Part shown: positions 1 through 9,424 of the stretch, piece after piece
How the letters are laid out: each line of letters starts with the position of its first letter
How positions within the stretch are numbered: position 1 is the stretch's first letter
NCBI RefSeq assembly: GCF_009768975.1
Contig: NZ_CP035733.1
Coordinates: 744,001-808,000 of the forward strand
Length of the DNA stretch: 64,000 nucleotides
Reading direction: 5' to 3'
From: Sphingorhabdus lacus
GTDB lineage: Bacteria; Pseudomonadota; Alphaproteobacteria; Sphingomonadales; Sphingomonadaceae
Translations under genes and position numbers: made by a program
The notes under the pieces: generated by a model
What the model saw: the letters and a program-made list of their open reading frames with translations, nothing else
Told to the model about the DNA's origin: nothing
Database searches by the model: none

Positions 1-785
1 ATTTATCGGCTACCATTTTGCTGTCGATATCAGCACCCCTTTGGGCACAAGCCGCAGCCGGGGCGCCTGTAAACGCGCCAGTTCCCCAGACGCCCACAAT
101 CCAAACGCCGCCGGCACCATCTTCACCGGCAATGGTGCCTGGTACAAATCCACCAGCGACAGCGCCACAACCGACAAATCCTGTGTCGGCTGACCAGCCG
201 AAAGCGACGACAGCGCCTGCGGCTCCTGTCGCCCCGAAGGTCGTGAAGAAAAAGGGGCCGACGGATTCTCTCAAGCCTGGCCAATATGTGTGGGACAAAC
301 AATCAGCTTATGAAGGGCCGATGAAAATCGTAGCCGTGCTGGATATTCAAAGAATTTATATCTTCCAGAATGACAAGTTGATTGGTTTTAGCACTATTTC
401 AGCCGGTAAAAAGGGCAAGGAAACACCGACCGGATATTTCAATATCCTGCAGAAGAATATCGACCACAAGTCTAACCTCTACAGCAACGCGCCAATGCCG
501 TATATGCAGCGCCTGACATGGGACGGCATTGCGCTACACGGCGGGCATATTCCCGGTTATCCCGCTTCGCATGGTTGCATCCGCTTGCCGCATGAATTTG
601 CCAAGCTCCTTTTCGGTGTTACGCAGATGAACCAGGAAGTGGTGGTTTTGAAAGACACGGCTACACCAGCGAAGCGTCCAGAACCCAAGCCTGAACCCGT
701 CATTGATCCTGTAACTCCGGTTCCGGCGTCGGTACAGCCGGTGATTACCCCAGCACCCGCCCCACCGACACCGATTAAAACATAA
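1..785 (+). CDS. L,D-transpeptidase (YkuD domain), secreted; 5' end outside window
   Basis: The reading frame is open to the window edge, so the start codon lies upstream. The first residues seen look like the end of a signal peptide (hydrophobic run ending in APLWAQA). A Pro/Ala/Thr-rich low-complexity stretch of about 65 residues follows, then a YkuD catalytic domain carrying the family signature: an upstream His (IALHGGH) and the nucleophile motif SHGCIRLP. The Pro-rich C-terminal tail resembles the N-terminal linker. Known family role: cross-linking or anchoring in periplasmic peptidoglycan through a Cys thioacyl intermediate. The Pro-rich flanks probably act as flexible wall-spanning linkers (inference). 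A TTG at 18 could be read as a start, but it would remove most of the signal peptide, so I prefer an upstream start. Confidence 0.9.
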   Translation, partial: LSATILLSISAPLWAQAAAGAPVNAPVPQTPTIQTPPAPSSPAMVPGTNPPATAPQPTNPVSADQPKATTAPAAPVAPKVVKKKGPTDSLKPGQYVWDKQSAYEGPMKIVAVLDIQRIYIFQNDKLIGFSTISAGKKGKETPTGYFNILQKNIDHKSNLYSNAPMPYMQRLTWDGIALHGGHIPGYPASHGCIRLPHEFAKLLFGVTQMNQEVVVLKDTATPAKRPEPKPEPVIDPVTPVPASVQPVITPAPAPPTPIKT

Positions 786-805
786 AAGCCTCGGTAGAAT
801 CCCGG

Positions 806-840
806 TTGACGTTTACGCTAACGTAAAGTAGTTACGTTAG
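806..840 (+). promoter_or_regulatory. MerR-type promoter with two overlapping dyads
   Basis: A -35-like TTGACG (806-811) and a -10-like TAGTTA (829-834) are 17 bp apart. The spacer holds the palindrome TTTACG-ctaa-CGTAAA (812-827), the place where MerR proteins bind. A second perfect inverted repeat, CTAACGTAA (818-826) and TTACGTTAG (832-840), overlaps it. TTTACG/CGTAAA half-sites resemble those described for LiuR-type MerR regulators of branched-chain amino acid and acyl-CoA catabolism. Assignment to the gene at 866 is inferred from position. Confidence 0.6.
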
Positions 841-865
841 TGCAACGAAGAGGGAAAGCGTCGCC

Positions 866-1318
866 ATGGATAAATTCACACATGATGAAAGGCGCGCGGA
901 CGCCACCATCGATACGCCGGATGCGTTCAATCGCGATTCCTTCACAATATCCGATTTGTCGACGGAATTTGATGTAACCGCGCGGGCATTGCGTTTTTAT
1001 GAAGACCAAGGCTTGATCTCGCCGGAACGAATGGGCCTTGCGCGCATTTATTCGAAAAGAGACCGTGCCCGCTTGGCCTGGATATTGCGGGCCAAGCGCG
1101 TCGGTTTCAGCTTGGCCGAAATCCGTGAGATGATCGATCTCTATGATTTGAACGACGGCCGCAATATCCAGCGGCGCGTAACTATCGAAAAGTGCCGCGA
1201 TCGCATCAATTTGCTGAAGGCCCAACGTGACGATATCGAAAGCGCGATCAAAGAATTGACGGATTTCGTCGCCATGGTCGAAAATGTCGAAGCTGCCGAG
1301 AATAAAAGCGCCGCCTGA
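866..1318 (+). CDS. MerR family regulator, probably of acyl-CoA catabolism
   Basis: 150 aa. Residues about 30-100 form a MerR winged helix (FTISDLSTEFDVTARALRFY, then EDQGLISPERMG), followed by a coiled coil (about 95-140) typical of the dimerisation helix. There is no metal-binding Cys cluster, so a metal sensor is unlikely. The start ATG has the ribosome site GAAGAGGG at about -14. An operator-like promoter lies just upstream and an acyl-CoA dehydrogenase gene begins 51 bp downstream on the same strand, the arrangement of LiuR-like regulators. Autoregulation and control of the downstream gene are inferred; the ligand cannot be read from sequence. Confidence 0.85.
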   Translation: MDKFTHDERRADATIDTPDAFNRDSFTISDLSTEFDVTARALRFYEDQGLISPERMGLARIYSKRDRARLAWILRAKRVGFSLAEIREMIDLYDLNDGRNIQRRVTIEKCRDRINLLKAQRDDIESAIKELTDFVAMVENVEAAENKSAA

Positions 1319-1369
1319 CCCCGTTGTCTAAATGCCCCCATCCTGACCCGAATTCAAAGAGGAAGTTCC

Positions 1370-3169
1370 ATGCCTAGCTATAAAGCTCCAGTCCGCGACA
1401 CGCAGTTCATAATCAACGAAGTGCTCGGGATTGAACGTTTCGCAAATCTGCCCGGTTTTGAAAATGCCAGTGCCGATATGATTGAGGCCATCCTGAATGA
1501 AGGTGCGAAATTCGTCGAAGGCGTCCTTTTCCCTCTCAACCAGGTTGGCGATGCACAGGGATGTACAAGGCACGCCGACGGCAGCGTGACAACGCCCGAA
1601 GGCTTTAAGGACGCCTACGACCAATATTGCGCGGCGGGTTGGGGCACATTGTCTGCTCCCGCCGAATTTGGCGGGCAGGGAATGCCGCATATCGTGTCGA
1701 TGGCCTTCGAAGAATATATGGCAAGCTCCAACATGGCATTTGCGATGTACCCCGGCCTTACCCACGGTGCCGTATCGGCAATATTGGTGAAGGGCAGCGA
1801 AGAGCAGAAGGCGAAATATGCACCCAATCTGATTTCAGGCAAATGGGGCGGCACCATGAACCTGACAGAGCCGCATTGCGGAACCGACCTTGGCCTTATC
1901 CGCACCAAAGCCGTTCCCAATGGCGATGGCAGTTATGCCATCACCGGTATGAAGATCTTCATTTCGTCTGGTGAGCATGACCTGACCGAGAACATCATCC
2001 ATCTCGTTTTGGCCAAAACGCCGGATGCACCCGACAATGTGAAGGGTATATCGCTATTCATCGTCCCCAAATTCCTAGTAAACGACGATGGCTCGATTGG
2101 TGCACGCAATTCGCTTTCGTGCGGTTCAATTGAACACAAAATGGGTATCCATGGCAATTCCACCTGCGTGATGAACTATGATGGCGCAACGGGTTATCTC
2201 GTCGGTGATGAGAACAAGGGTCTTGCCGCGATGTTCATCATGATGAACATCGCGCGGCTAGGCGTTGGTCAACAGGGTCTGGGCATCGCAGAGGTCGCTT
2301 ACCAGAATGCCGTGCATTATGCGCACGACCGTCGCCAGGGCCGCGCCCTTACCGGACCAAAAGACCTCGATCAAAAAGCGGACACCTTGTTCGTACACCC
2401 CGACGTCCGCAGGATGCTAATGGATTCAAAGGCATTCACCGAAGGTATGCGCGCTCTATGTCTGTGGGGCGCTTTGCAAGCGGATCTGTTGCACTATGCG
2501 CAGACCGAAGAAGAGCGGCAGATGGCCGATGATCTTCTGTCTTTGTTGACTCCGGTCATCAAAGGTTATGGCACAGACAAGGGCTATGATGTCGCGACAA
2601 ACGCCCAGCAGGTTTACGGTGGCCATGGCTATATTGGCGAATGGGGCATGGAACAATATGTCCGCGATGCCCGCATCGCGATGATCTACGAAGGCACTAA
2701 CGGGGTGCAGGCCATGGATCTGGTTGGCCGCAAGCTTGCCCAGAACGGCGGCCGTGCCGTGCAGGCATTTTTCAAGGTAGTTGACGAGGAGTGCGCCTCG
2801 GCGAAGGTTGGACCACTGGCAGATCTCGCTAATCGTTTGGAAAAATCGAACGGCGAATTGAAGGCTGCGACAATGTGGTTTATGCAAAACGGCATGGCAA
2901 ATCCCGACAATGTCGGCGCAGGCGCACATCACTATATGCATATCATGGGCATCGTGGCGCTTGGCTTGCAGTGGCTGCGTATGGCTGAAGCTGCGCAAGC
3001 TGCACTGGATAAAGGTACTGACAATGCAGCGTTCTATCAGACCAAATTGGTCACAGCACGCTATTTTGCCGAACGCTTCATGCCCGATTGCGGTGCACTG
3101 CGGCGCAAGATTGAAGCCGGATCCGAGGCCATCATGGCGCTTGAACCGGAAATGTTCGCCGTAGCGTAG
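1370..3169 (+). CDS. Acyl-CoA dehydrogenase, long ~600-residue form
   Basis: 599 aa FAD flavoprotein with an N-terminal helical extension, a middle domain ([16 protein letters not shown], the FAD/substrate loop) and a C-terminal four-helix domain carrying the catalytic-Glu region ([17 protein letters not shown]). An additional C-terminal helical domain brings it to the size of the FadE/DmdC subgroup rather than the ~380-residue short form. It oxidises acyl-CoA to trans-2-enoyl-CoA and passes electrons to ETF. The exact chain-length or branched substrate cannot be decided. The ribosome site AGAGGAAG precedes the ATG. It follows the MerR gene and is probably cotranscribed with it. Confidence 0.93.
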   Translation: MPSYKAPVRDTQFIINEVLGIERFANLPGFENASADMIEAILNEGAKFVEGVLFPLNQVGDAQGCTRHADGSVTTPEGFKDAYDQYCAAGWGTLSAPAEFGGQGMPHIVSMAFEEYMASSNMAFAMYPGLTHGAVSAILVKGSEEQKAKYAPNLISGKWGGTMNLTEPHCGTDLGLIRTKAVPNGDGSYAITGMKIFISSGEHDLTENIIHLVLAKTPDAPDNVKGISLFIVPKFLVNDDGSIGARNSLSCGSIEHKMGIHGNSTCVMNYDGATGYLVGDENKGLAAMFIMMNIARLGVGQQGLGIAEVAYQNAVHYAHDRRQGRALTGPKDLDQKADTLFVHPDVRRMLMDSKAFTEGMRALCLWGALQADLLHYAQTEEERQMADDLLSLLTPVIKGYGTDKGYDVATNAQQVYGGHGYIGEWGMEQYVRDARIAMIYEGTNGVQAMDLVGRKLAQNGGRAVQAFFKVVDEECASAKVGPLADLANRLEKSNGELKAATMWFMQNGMANPDNVGAGAHHYMHIMGIVALGLQWLRMAEAAQAALDKGTDNAAFYQTKLVTARYFAERFMPDCGALRRKIEAGSEAIMALEPEMFAVA

Positions 3170-3191
3170 AGATAAAGTGCGCGAGGTGTGC

Positions 3192-3237
3192 GACGGATGA
3201 GAGTGCGTTTTCGGACAACCTCTCGTCCGTCTCTCAT
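3192..3237 (+). terminator. Stem-loop after acyl-CoA dehydrogenase gene
   Basis: GACGGATGAGAG (3192-3203) pairs with CTCTCGTCCGTC (3220-3231), 12 bp with one G-T wobble and a 16-nt loop. CTCTCAT (3231-3237) offers an alternative partner for ATGAGAG. No clear U-tract follows, so this may be an RNA-stabilising or Rho-associated structure rather than a classic terminator. Confidence 0.4.
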
Positions 3238-3316
3238 GGACGCAATCCGGTGGCGGTTACCGGCAAAATAGCGGACGCTGAATGCAGACAGGGGGTTGGC
3301 TTTAAAGGAGCAACCA

Positions 3317-3601
3317 ATGTCACATTCACATAAATGGGTCATGACCGCCCTGCTCGGCGCAGTGGGTACGGTCTCTTTACACGGCGCGGCTTTCGCGCAA
3401 CCGGCACCAGCGCCCGAAGGGTCGGTGCCGCCCCCCACAATAGATTCAAACGAAGACGGCAAGGCCGATGCCTGGGATCGGGACGGCAATGGTGTTCCCG
3501 ACGCATGGGATGTTAACGGCGATGGAAAGCCTGACAAATTCGACAATGATGGGGATGGTAAGCCGGATGAGAAATCCGAAAAACCAATGACTCCTAAATA
3601 G
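3317..3601 (+). CDS. Small secreted protein with aspartate-rich calcium-binding repeats
   Basis: 94 aa from the ATG at 3317, chosen over the ATG at 3296 because AAAGGAG lies 6 bp before it and the signal peptide then starts correctly. The signal peptide (about 1-30) ends in HGAAFAQ. The mature part is almost entirely Asp/Gly/Asn-rich: DSNEDGKAD, DRDGNGVPD, DVNGDGKPD and DNDGDGKPD, i.e. four DxDxDG-type loops like EF-hand, dockerin or thrombospondin type-3 repeats. It ends in a Lys/Glu/Pro tail. Calcium binding in the periplasm or outside the cell is inferred from the repeats; the function is unknown. Confidence 0.8.
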   Translation: MSHSHKWVMTALLGAVGTVSLHGAAFAQPAPAPEGSVPPPTIDSNEDGKADAWDRDGNGVPDAWDVNGDGKPDKFDNDGDGKPDEKSEKPMTPK

Positions 3602-3651
3602 GAGCGCTGAACGGTCGCAAGCAGCGCCCGATAATGGGGCATGCAAAACTG

Positions 3652-3690
3652 TGCCGGGGCAAATACATGCCCCGGCATATTTTCCTTATT
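3652..3690 (+). terminator. Strong intrinsic terminator between convergent genes
   Basis: Perfect 10-bp stem TGCCGGGGCA / TGCCCCGGCA (3652-3661, 3668-3677) with the loop aataca, followed by the T-rich stretch TATTTTCCTTATT. On the other strand a shorter TTTT follows, so it may also stop cysK transcription. Confidence 0.85.
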
Positions 3691-4606
3691 CGACGGGCAG
3701 AAAATCGGGGACGGAAAGATACCGTTCCCCGGTATCATAGTTGAAGCCCAAAATCCGGCTGCCTGCAGGAAGGTCGGGCAGCTTCTGCGCGATTGCAGCC
3801 AGCGTTGCCCCGGAGGATATGCCTACCAGCATGCCTTCCTCCCGTGCCGCGCGGCGTGCTGTTTCCTTGGCAACGTCAGGGTCGACTTGGATGACGCCGT
3901 CCAGAAGCGCTGTGTGCAGATTTTCAGGAATGAAGCCTGCCCCGATACCCTGGATTGCATGCGGTCCCGGCTGTCCGCCGCTAATAACAGGGGATAGGGT
4001 AGGCTCCACGGCGAACACTTTCATGTTCGGCCATGCCTTTTTCAGGACCTCGGCACAGCCGGTAATATGGCCGCCGGTTCCAACTCCGGTGATCATCGCG
4101 TCAATCGGCGTGTCCGCAAAATCTGCGAGGATTTCCTGCGCTGTGGTGCGGACATGGACGTTGATGTTCGCCGGGTTTTCAAATTGCTGAGGCATCCACG
4201 AATTTGGCGTCGCCGCCACCAACTCTATCGCACGCTCAATTGCGCCCTTCATCCCTTTTTCACGGGGGGTAAGGTCAAACGTCGCGCCATAGGCCAACAT
4301 CAAACGCCGGCGTTCCAGCGACATGGACTCGGGCATTACAAGGACTAGCTTATATCCTTTCACCGCCGCTACCATAGCAAGCCCGACGCCAGTATTTCCT
4401 GACGTCGGTTCGATGATGGTGCCGCCGGGTTTCAGACTTCCGTCCTGTTCGGCTGCTTCGATCATCGCAAGCCCAATACGGTCCTTGATTGATCCGCCGG
4501 GATTCGACCGCTCCGACTTCACCCACACTTCCGCGTTAGGAAACATACGTGCAAGCCGGATATGCGGGCTATTGCCGATGGTCTCGAGGATGGATTGGGC
4601 TTTCAT
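3686..4606 (-). CDS. cysK: Cysteine synthase A (O-acetylserine sulfhydrylase)
   Basis: 306 aa, the usual CysK length. PLP-attachment motif [11 protein letters not shown] (Lys about 42), phosphate/substrate loop [12 protein letters not shown], glycine loop GTGGHITG, and C-terminal TGERYLS. It makes L-cysteine from O-acetylserine and sulfide in the cytoplasm. The start ATG overlaps the stop of the upstream MFS gene by 4 bp (4603-4606), so the two are translationally coupled. That pairing is unusual and could mean the MFS protein exports a cysteine-linked compound, but this is speculative. Confidence 0.95.
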   Translation of the reverse strand: MKAQSILETIGNSPHIRLARMFPNAEVWVKSERSNPGGSIKDRIGLAMIEAAEQDGSLKPGGTIIEPTSGNTGVGLAMVAAVKGYKLVLVMPESMSLERRRLMLAYGATFDLTPREKGMKGAIERAIELVAATPNSWMPQQFENPANINVHVRTTAQEILADFADTPIDAMITGVGTGGHITGCAEVLKKAWPNMKVFAVEPTLSPVISGGQPGPHAIQGIGAGFIPENLHTALLDGVIQVDPDVAKETARRAAREEGMLVGISSGATLAAIAQKLPDLPAGSRILGFNYDTGERYLSVPDFLPVE

Positions 4607-5925
4607 GGACTTTTTCCTCTATATTGCGGTTCAAATGTTCGGGCATTTTTGAGCTCTGGAAATAGCCACGCCCAAGCGCCTGTTACTATTATGGCACCTG
4701 CTCCGCCAAAAACAACCGCACCGACTGGACCAAGCAGAGCCGCCGCAACACCGGACTGTAACTCGCCCAATTCGTTAGATGCGGAAATGGCGAGGCCTGA
4801 TACTGAACTCACACGCCCTCGCATATCGTCGGGTGTGTTCAATTGCACCAAGGACGAGCGGACATATACCGAGAGCATGTCGGAAGCGCCAAGCAGGATA
4901 AGCATGATGAGCGCCACAGCCATGCCAGCGCCCATATTCAACGCAGCGATCCGGCCATCGCCGAAGACATGCGTGCCGATCTCGTGACTCAATCCAAACC
5001 CGATTGTCGCCAATCCAAAAACCACAACGGCCCACAGCATTTTGCTACCGACATTGTGACGCAAAGGGCGAAAGGTCAGGAGCAGTGCAACAAGCGAAGC
5101 GCCTATGGCCGGTGCGGCTCTCAGTTGGCCGAGCCCATCGGGCCCGACCTGCAAGATGTCGCGGGCATATACGGGCAAAAGCGCGGTTGCCCCTGCCAAC
5201 AGCACGGCAAACAGATCAAGTGTTATCGCCCCCAGCAAAAAGCGTTCCGACCAGGTATAACGTATGCCATCGATCATTTGCCGCACCGGATGAACCTTGC
5301 GCTCCATGGGAGGCGGATACACCGGCTTCACGAAACTGAGGCTGGTCGAGGCCAGCAATAACAATGCGGCGGAGACCCAATAAGGCGTAGACGGATTTGT
5401 CGCAAAAAGAAGCCCTCCGGCAGCGGGGCCGAAGACCGATCCGACCTGCCAAGCAATAGAGCTCATTGCGATCGCACGGGGCAGGGAAGTGGGCGGTACG
5501 ATATTGGGCGCAATTGCCGACATAGACGGGCCAACAAACACCCGCGCAACCCCATGCAACGCTGCGAATACAAAGAGCAGGGGTAATGTCAGGGTGTCGC
5601 TGTAGGTGAACCAACCCAAGGCCAACGCCACAAGCATGTCGATGGAATTGGCAACTCGCGCCACGGTACGACGTTCCCATCGGTCCGCTGCCCAACCGGC
5701 GACGGGTGTCAGAAGTGCCAAAGGTACAAATTGGAATAGCCCGAGTAACCCTAACTGCAGCGAAGCTTCACGGATCGACATGCCGTAATCGCTGCGCGCA
5801 ATGTCATAGGCCTGATAGCCGATCACGACGACCATCCCCATCGTAGCAAGCACCGCCGTAAAGCGTGCCAGCCAGTAAAAGCGGAAATCAGCTATCGCGA
5901 GAGGATGGATTTCTTTGGTGGTCAT
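4603..5925 (-). CDS. MFS transporter (EntS/MFS_3-like exporter)
   Basis: 440 aa from the ATG at 5925. An in-frame TTG at 5973 would add 16 residues but has no ribosome site and is not conserved-looking. About 12 hydrophobic segments. The MFS loop motif between helices 2 and 3 reads [14 protein letters not shown]. The N-terminus ([16 protein letters not shown]) is typical of the MFS_3 group, which includes enterobactin exporter EntS. Substrate unknown. It overlaps cysK by 4 bp. Confidence 0.85.
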   Translation of the reverse strand: MTTKEIHPLAIADFRFYWLARFTAVLATMGMVVVIGYQAYDIARSDYGMSIREASLQLGLLGLFQFVPLALLTPVAGWAADRWERRTVARVANSIDMLVALALGWFTYSDTLTLPLLFVFAALHGVARVFVGPSMSAIAPNIVPPTSLPRAIAMSSIAWQVGSVFGPAAGGLLFATNPSTPYWVSAALLLLASTSLSFVKPVYPPPMERKVHPVRQMIDGIRYTWSERFLLGAITLDLFAVLLAGATALLPVYARDILQVGPDGLGQLRAAPAIGASLVALLLTFRPLRHNVGSKMLWAVVVFGLATIGFGLSHEIGTHVFGDGRIAALNMGAGMAVALIMLILLGASDMLSVYVRSSLVQLNTPDDMRGRVSSVSGLAISASNELGELQSGVAAALLGPVGAVVFGGAGAIIVTGAWAWLFPELKNARTFEPQYRGKSP

Positions 5926-5997
5926 TAGCTTTTTAAAAAGGAAACAGGATGGTGCTTTTTCGCTAGCTATCAAATTAGCATTTGCAACGAATTGATT

Positions 5998-7140
5998 TCA
6001 GATTTCCTCGGGGACACCTTGGTAGAGGTTGATCGTTTCGAACAGTGCGGTCAGCGCTTCGCGTTCAGCGACACTGATTTCCGGTCGCCAAACCTCAAAC
6101 AACAATACGACCCGCGTCTCCTTACTGCGATTCCATGCTTCATGTTCGATACTGTCATCGAATATGAGTGCTTGGCCATCTTTCCATGCTCTCGTTTCAC
6201 TCCCGACACGTAAGGCACAGTTTTCCGGTATGATGAGCGGGATGTGGCAAATCAGGCGCGTGTTGAGCAACCCGTGGTGGGGCTTGATATGGGTGCCGGG
6301 TTTTAACAGAGACCAAAGCGCAATGGGCGATCGTTTGTCGATCCGCGGCATCGGTGCCAATTCTAAAGCGGCCATTGTTGTCGGACAGCGCGTTGCGTGC
6401 TCTTCGACAATTTCGCCGCTCTTCCAGAAATAATAGGCACCCCAACTCGGGTCGTTAATCAAGGGGTTGGCGGCATGCGGTCGGTCACCGCTTGATTCAA
6501 CATAGGGTGCAAAATCTTGCCCGTCGGATAACACCGAGACCAACTCGGCGCGCATCGCTGGGATTTTTGCTTCTATTTCGCCAATCCAGTCAAATTCGGA
6601 CCGCTCGTAAAATTGTTTTTGAGGCAAGCCCGGAAAATAGAAGCTTGAGGGCTCCTGGAGATATAACTGCTTCTTACCCAACAAAAGATCGATTGCATTT
6701 TGGATGCGCGCTTCGCCAGCGACGCCGCTTTTCTGAAGGCTATCGAGCAAGTGCTGCTCAAATCGTTTTTGGCTCTCCACCACAAAATTTTCCGCACGTT
6801 GCAGCATTGGCCGCAACGCTATGGGAATGTCACTTTGCGAAGACGCCTGATTTAGCGCGGCTTGGAAGAACGCACTTGCTGCGCGGTCGTCGCCGAGCCG
6901 TGCTTTCAACTCCGCCGTCAGAATGAGGGCGGGTATGTCACGGCTATTCAATTTCAATTGCGCTTGAAGGGCGGCTTCTTCCGTTTCGGTATCGCCGATC
7001 ATATTACTGGCTTGCGCAAGCATCAGCCAAGGCCGCTCTTGTTCGTCGATTTCCAAAAGGAGCCTGCGCGCGGTATGTCCATCTCGCCGCTGCAATGCAC
7101 CGCGGGCTTCGTCCGCTAAAGATTGGCTTTGATCGCGCAT
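5998..7140 (-). CDS. Aspartyl/asparaginyl beta-hydroxylase domain protein with N-terminal TPR-like region
   Basis: 380 aa. The N-terminal ~110 residues are helical and TPR-like (ARGALQRRDGHTARRLLLEI; QASNMIGDTETEEAALQAQL). The C-terminal half is an Asp_Arg_Hydrox (AspH/LpxO) double-stranded beta-helix. Visible iron and 2-oxoglutarate ligands are HIKPHHG (first His), HIPLIIPENCALRVG, and FDDSIEHEAWN with the second His, then R in ETRVVLLFEVWRP. It is a non-haem Fe(II)/2-oxoglutarate hydroxylase; the substrate, protein side chain or lipid, is not evident. The gene stands alone, with 88 bp separating it from the HD-GYP gene upstream. Confidence 0.85.
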   Translation of the reverse strand: MRDQSQSLADEARGALQRRDGHTARRLLLEIDEQERPWLMLAQASNMIGDTETEEAALQAQLKLNSRDIPALILTAELKARLGDDRAASAFFQAALNQASSQSDIPIALRPMLQRAENFVVESQKRFEQHLLDSLQKSGVAGEARIQNAIDLLLGKKQLYLQEPSSFYFPGLPQKQFYERSEFDWIGEIEAKIPAMRAELVSVLSDGQDFAPYVESSGDRPHAANPLINDPSWGAYYFWKSGEIVEEHATRCPTTMAALELAPMPRIDKRSPIALWSLLKPGTHIKPHHGLLNTRLICHIPLIIPENCALRVGSETRAWKDGQALIFDDSIEHEAWNRSKETRVVLLFEVWRPEISVAEREALTALFETINLYQGVPEEI

Positions 7141-7228
7141 AGCCTTTGACTTGCCAAATATTGTCGCGGCTGACCAGCGTAAGATTGCACTGCGGGATCA
7201 GGTGCGGTTTTCGGCTTATAAAAAAGGC

Positions 7229-8560
7229 TTAGGCAAATTCGCCTTGATGAAGGGCTTCCTTTGCCAATGCCTCAATAGCGGGATCGGGATCATAATAAGT
7301 TGCATGAAACTGGATTGTACCTGAATCCCTGATAATCTGGATGTCCCGGTTTTCGACCGCACTTCGGCTCGGAAGATCGTAAAAGATTCGAACCAAGGGC
7401 ATCGAATAATCTTCCGGGTCCTCACCGATAACAACGGCCAAGGTTTCGTTCGTCAAATGCACAATACTTCCGATTGGAAATATTCCGAGGCTTTCGACGA
7501 AAGCGCGCAACAACTTCTGGTCAAAATGGCCATTCCAACTCATCATTTTTGCCAAGGCCATCGCACCCGACAATGGTTTGTTGTAGCTACGCTGGGACGT
7601 AATCGCGTCATATACATCACAGATTGCAGCCATGCGCGCTGCCAAACTGATATTCTCTCCGGATATGCGGAAAGGATAACCGCTACCGTCCATTTTTTCG
7701 TGATGATGCAAGCATACATCTAGCGCCGTCGGGGTGCCGCAGTCTGCTTGTAACAGTATAGCATGTCCTTTTTCCGGATGATTCCGGACAACCTTCCACT
7801 CATCGTCATCCAATTTTCCCGCTTTGTTCAATATGAGGTCCGGGATCGACATCTTGCCAAGATCATGCAGCATGCCGGCTAAGCCTAAGTCTTTCACAAC
7901 GGCTTCTTCTAGACCTAATCTCCGCCCCAAATTTATCATAAGGGCGCATACGGATACCGAATGAAGGTAGGTATATTCGTCTTTAGTTTTTAGCCGCGCA
8001 ACGTTGAGAATAATCGACGGGTCCTTGTTTACGCTTTTCGAAATCTGGGAGACAAGGCTGGATATTTTATCCGTCGTGATTGCTTTACCCAAACGAGCGT
8101 CTTCAAACAGATTAATAACTTCTGTTTTGGACCTCTCCAGCATTTTCGTGGCGCGCCTCATTTCGGTAGCCCGCGCATCGCCAAGCAATGGCGTCCGCCT
8201 AATCTCCGGCTCCGGAATAAAAAATGCACTTGGCATTTGAGGTGTGTTTAATTTGCGGCCTGTCACCTGAGGCGGACTTATTTCCAGTGGCCCCGATGCA
8301 AAAGTTGTATCCTGTGTGAGAGAAGCCTCCGCGTCGACGGGTTTTACTGATTTCTCGTCATCCGACGCTGCCGAAAACCCGACGCCTTTACTGTCGTCGA
8401 TCACAATCACTTTGGGACCGGCATTCAGCAGTGCTTCCAAATCGGATTGGTCGCGGATCAGGAACCGGCGGCTCCAAAAGGGATGTTCATACCAAGCTAG
8501 GTCCAGTGAATGGACATACATTCCAACCGATAGCTGTTCGGCCCCAACTTCAATCAGCAT
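7229..8560 (-). CDS. HD-GYP cyclic-di-GMP phosphodiesterase with DUF3391 N-terminus
   Basis: 443 aa from the ATG at 8560 (GGGACGGGAC just upstream), chosen over an earlier start at 8665 because the family begins at IEVGAEQLSVGMYVHSLD. Residues ~1-130 are a DUF3391 domain and ~165-345 the HD-GYP domain, with HD in MLHDLGKMSIPD and the full HHEKMDGSGYP signature, so it should be catalytically competent. It hydrolyses cyclic-di-GMP. The start codon lies inside the end of the PilZ gene (7-bp overlap, ATGCTGA), giving tight translational coupling to a cyclic-di-GMP receptor. Confidence 0.92.
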   Translation of the reverse strand: MLIEVGAEQLSVGMYVHSLDLAWYEHPFWSRRFLIRDQSDLEALLNAGPKVIVIDDSKGVGFSAASDDEKSVKPVDAEASLTQDTTFASGPLEISPPQVTGRKLNTPQMPSAFFIPEPEIRRTPLLGDARATEMRRATKMLERSKTEVINLFEDARLGKAITTDKISSLVSQISKSVNKDPSIILNVARLKTKDEYTYLHSVSVCALMINLGRRLGLEEAVVKDLGLAGMLHDLGKMSIPDLILNKAGKLDDDEWKVVRNHPEKGHAILLQADCGTPTALDVCLHHHEKMDGSGYPFRISGENISLAARMAAICDVYDAITSQRSYNKPLSGAMALAKMMSWNGHFDQKLLRAFVESLGIFPIGSIVHLTNETLAVVIGEDPEDYSMPLVRIFYDLPSRSAVENRDIQIIRDSGTIQFHATYYDPDPAIEALAKEALHQGEFA

Positions 8561-9210
8561 GTCCCGTCCCGAAAGTGCGAACTCTCCTGTTGCAGAAGCC
8601 ACATTTCCAGTTCGTGATATTTGAAGGGGTTGACCAGCTTGAGACCGGCCGACTCCTTGTTGCACCAGACAACCTTAGCCCGATGCCGGGGCAGTCCCGA
8701 TGGTTCAATCATCACCGTCGCGCCAAGCACCATATTTTTTACGTCAACAACACGCATACCTGATGCCGAAATGTCGATGATCTGGCATTGCAAGCGCTTT
8801 TCGCCATGCTCAACCATGGCTGGTGCAAAACAGCAGTACCGTGGAGGCCGCGGTTTAATGCGCTTAATGCTAACTTCCGAGCGCTTCCAGATTTCATTAA
8901 GGTCAATGGCTTCGTTAAACTCGACCCCCGCCTGTGCATCCCGGATCCAGCGTATGGTACCTTTGGATTTCAAATTGGATCGAAATTCGATCTCGATCGG
9001 CTGGCCGACCTTTAGGCTGATCAGCGACTCAATATTGGCACCTTTGCTCGATATGTTGAGGATGCGGCACGGCTGTTGGCGGCCGGATGTTTCCAGTTTC
9101 GCCGTGAGCATAACGGACACCTGGCGGTTGGCTGACCGGCGCTCCCTTGCCGGAGCGCATTCGTCGACCGCTGAGCTCGAAGCTGTATTCAACGAATAGT
9201 TCAGTTCCAT
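8554..9210 (-). CDS. Tandem PilZ-domain cyclic-di-GMP receptor protein
   Basis: 218 aa with two PilZ-like domains. In the first (about 22-105) an Arg-rich start, RERRSANR, is followed by NISSKGANIE, matching the RxxxR...(D/N)xSxxG pattern. In the second (about 117-210) RPPRYCC precedes IDISASGMRVV. The second Arg motif is less canonical, so ligand binding there is less sure. It has no catalytic domain and is presumably a cytoplasmic effector. It shares an operon and a 7-bp overlap with the HD-GYP gene. Its start codon lies inside a 12-bp hairpin (see separate entry). Confidence 0.85.
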   Translation of the reverse strand: MELNYSLNTASSSAVDECAPARERRSANRQVSVMLTAKLETSGRQQPCRILNISSKGANIESLISLKVGQPIEIEFRSNLKSKGTIRWIRDAQAGVEFNEAIDLNEIWKRSEVSIKRIKPRPPRYCCFAPAMVEHGEKRLQCQIIDISASGMRVVDVKNMVLGATVMIEPSGLPRHRAKVVWCNKESAGLKLVNPFKYHELEMWLLQQESSHFRDGTC

Positions 9211-9263
9211 GAAATGGTCCGTTTCTGGGGTGTTTCGAAATGGTCACCGTGCATTTCATGGAA
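9205..9263 (-). promoter_or_regulatory. Inverted repeat enclosing the PilZ gene start codon
   Basis: TTCCATGAAATG (9205-9216) and CATTTCATGGAA (9252-9263) are perfect 12-bp complements separated by 35 nt. The PilZ start codon (9208-9210, minus strand) is inside the downstream arm, so in the mRNA the start and the bases before it could be paired. Alternatively the dyad could be a protein operator. No experimental parallel is known to me. Confidence 0.45.
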
Positions 9264-9388
9264 TTACGGCAATCGGTTTCAAAACTTTAGCGCTGGGACC
9301 CTGAAAAAGAGCATCTTATCGGGAAGTTACAAATTCGAATTTATTGGTTATTTTATCGCAATGCAGAGGAGGACCTAAAACAGAAATG

Positions 9389-9424
9389 ACCCGTCCCCTG
9401 CAGTGATAGGTGGTTAAGACGGGT
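9389..9424 (-). terminator. Putative terminator of the alpha/beta hydrolase gene
   Basis: ACCCGTC (9389-9395) and GACGGGT (9418-9424) form a 7-bp stem right after the hydrolase stop on the minus strand, followed by CATTTCTGTTTT. The loop is long (22 nt), so support is modest. The rest of 9264-9388 shows nothing I can name apart from AT-rich, promoter-like sequence. Confidence 0.4.
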
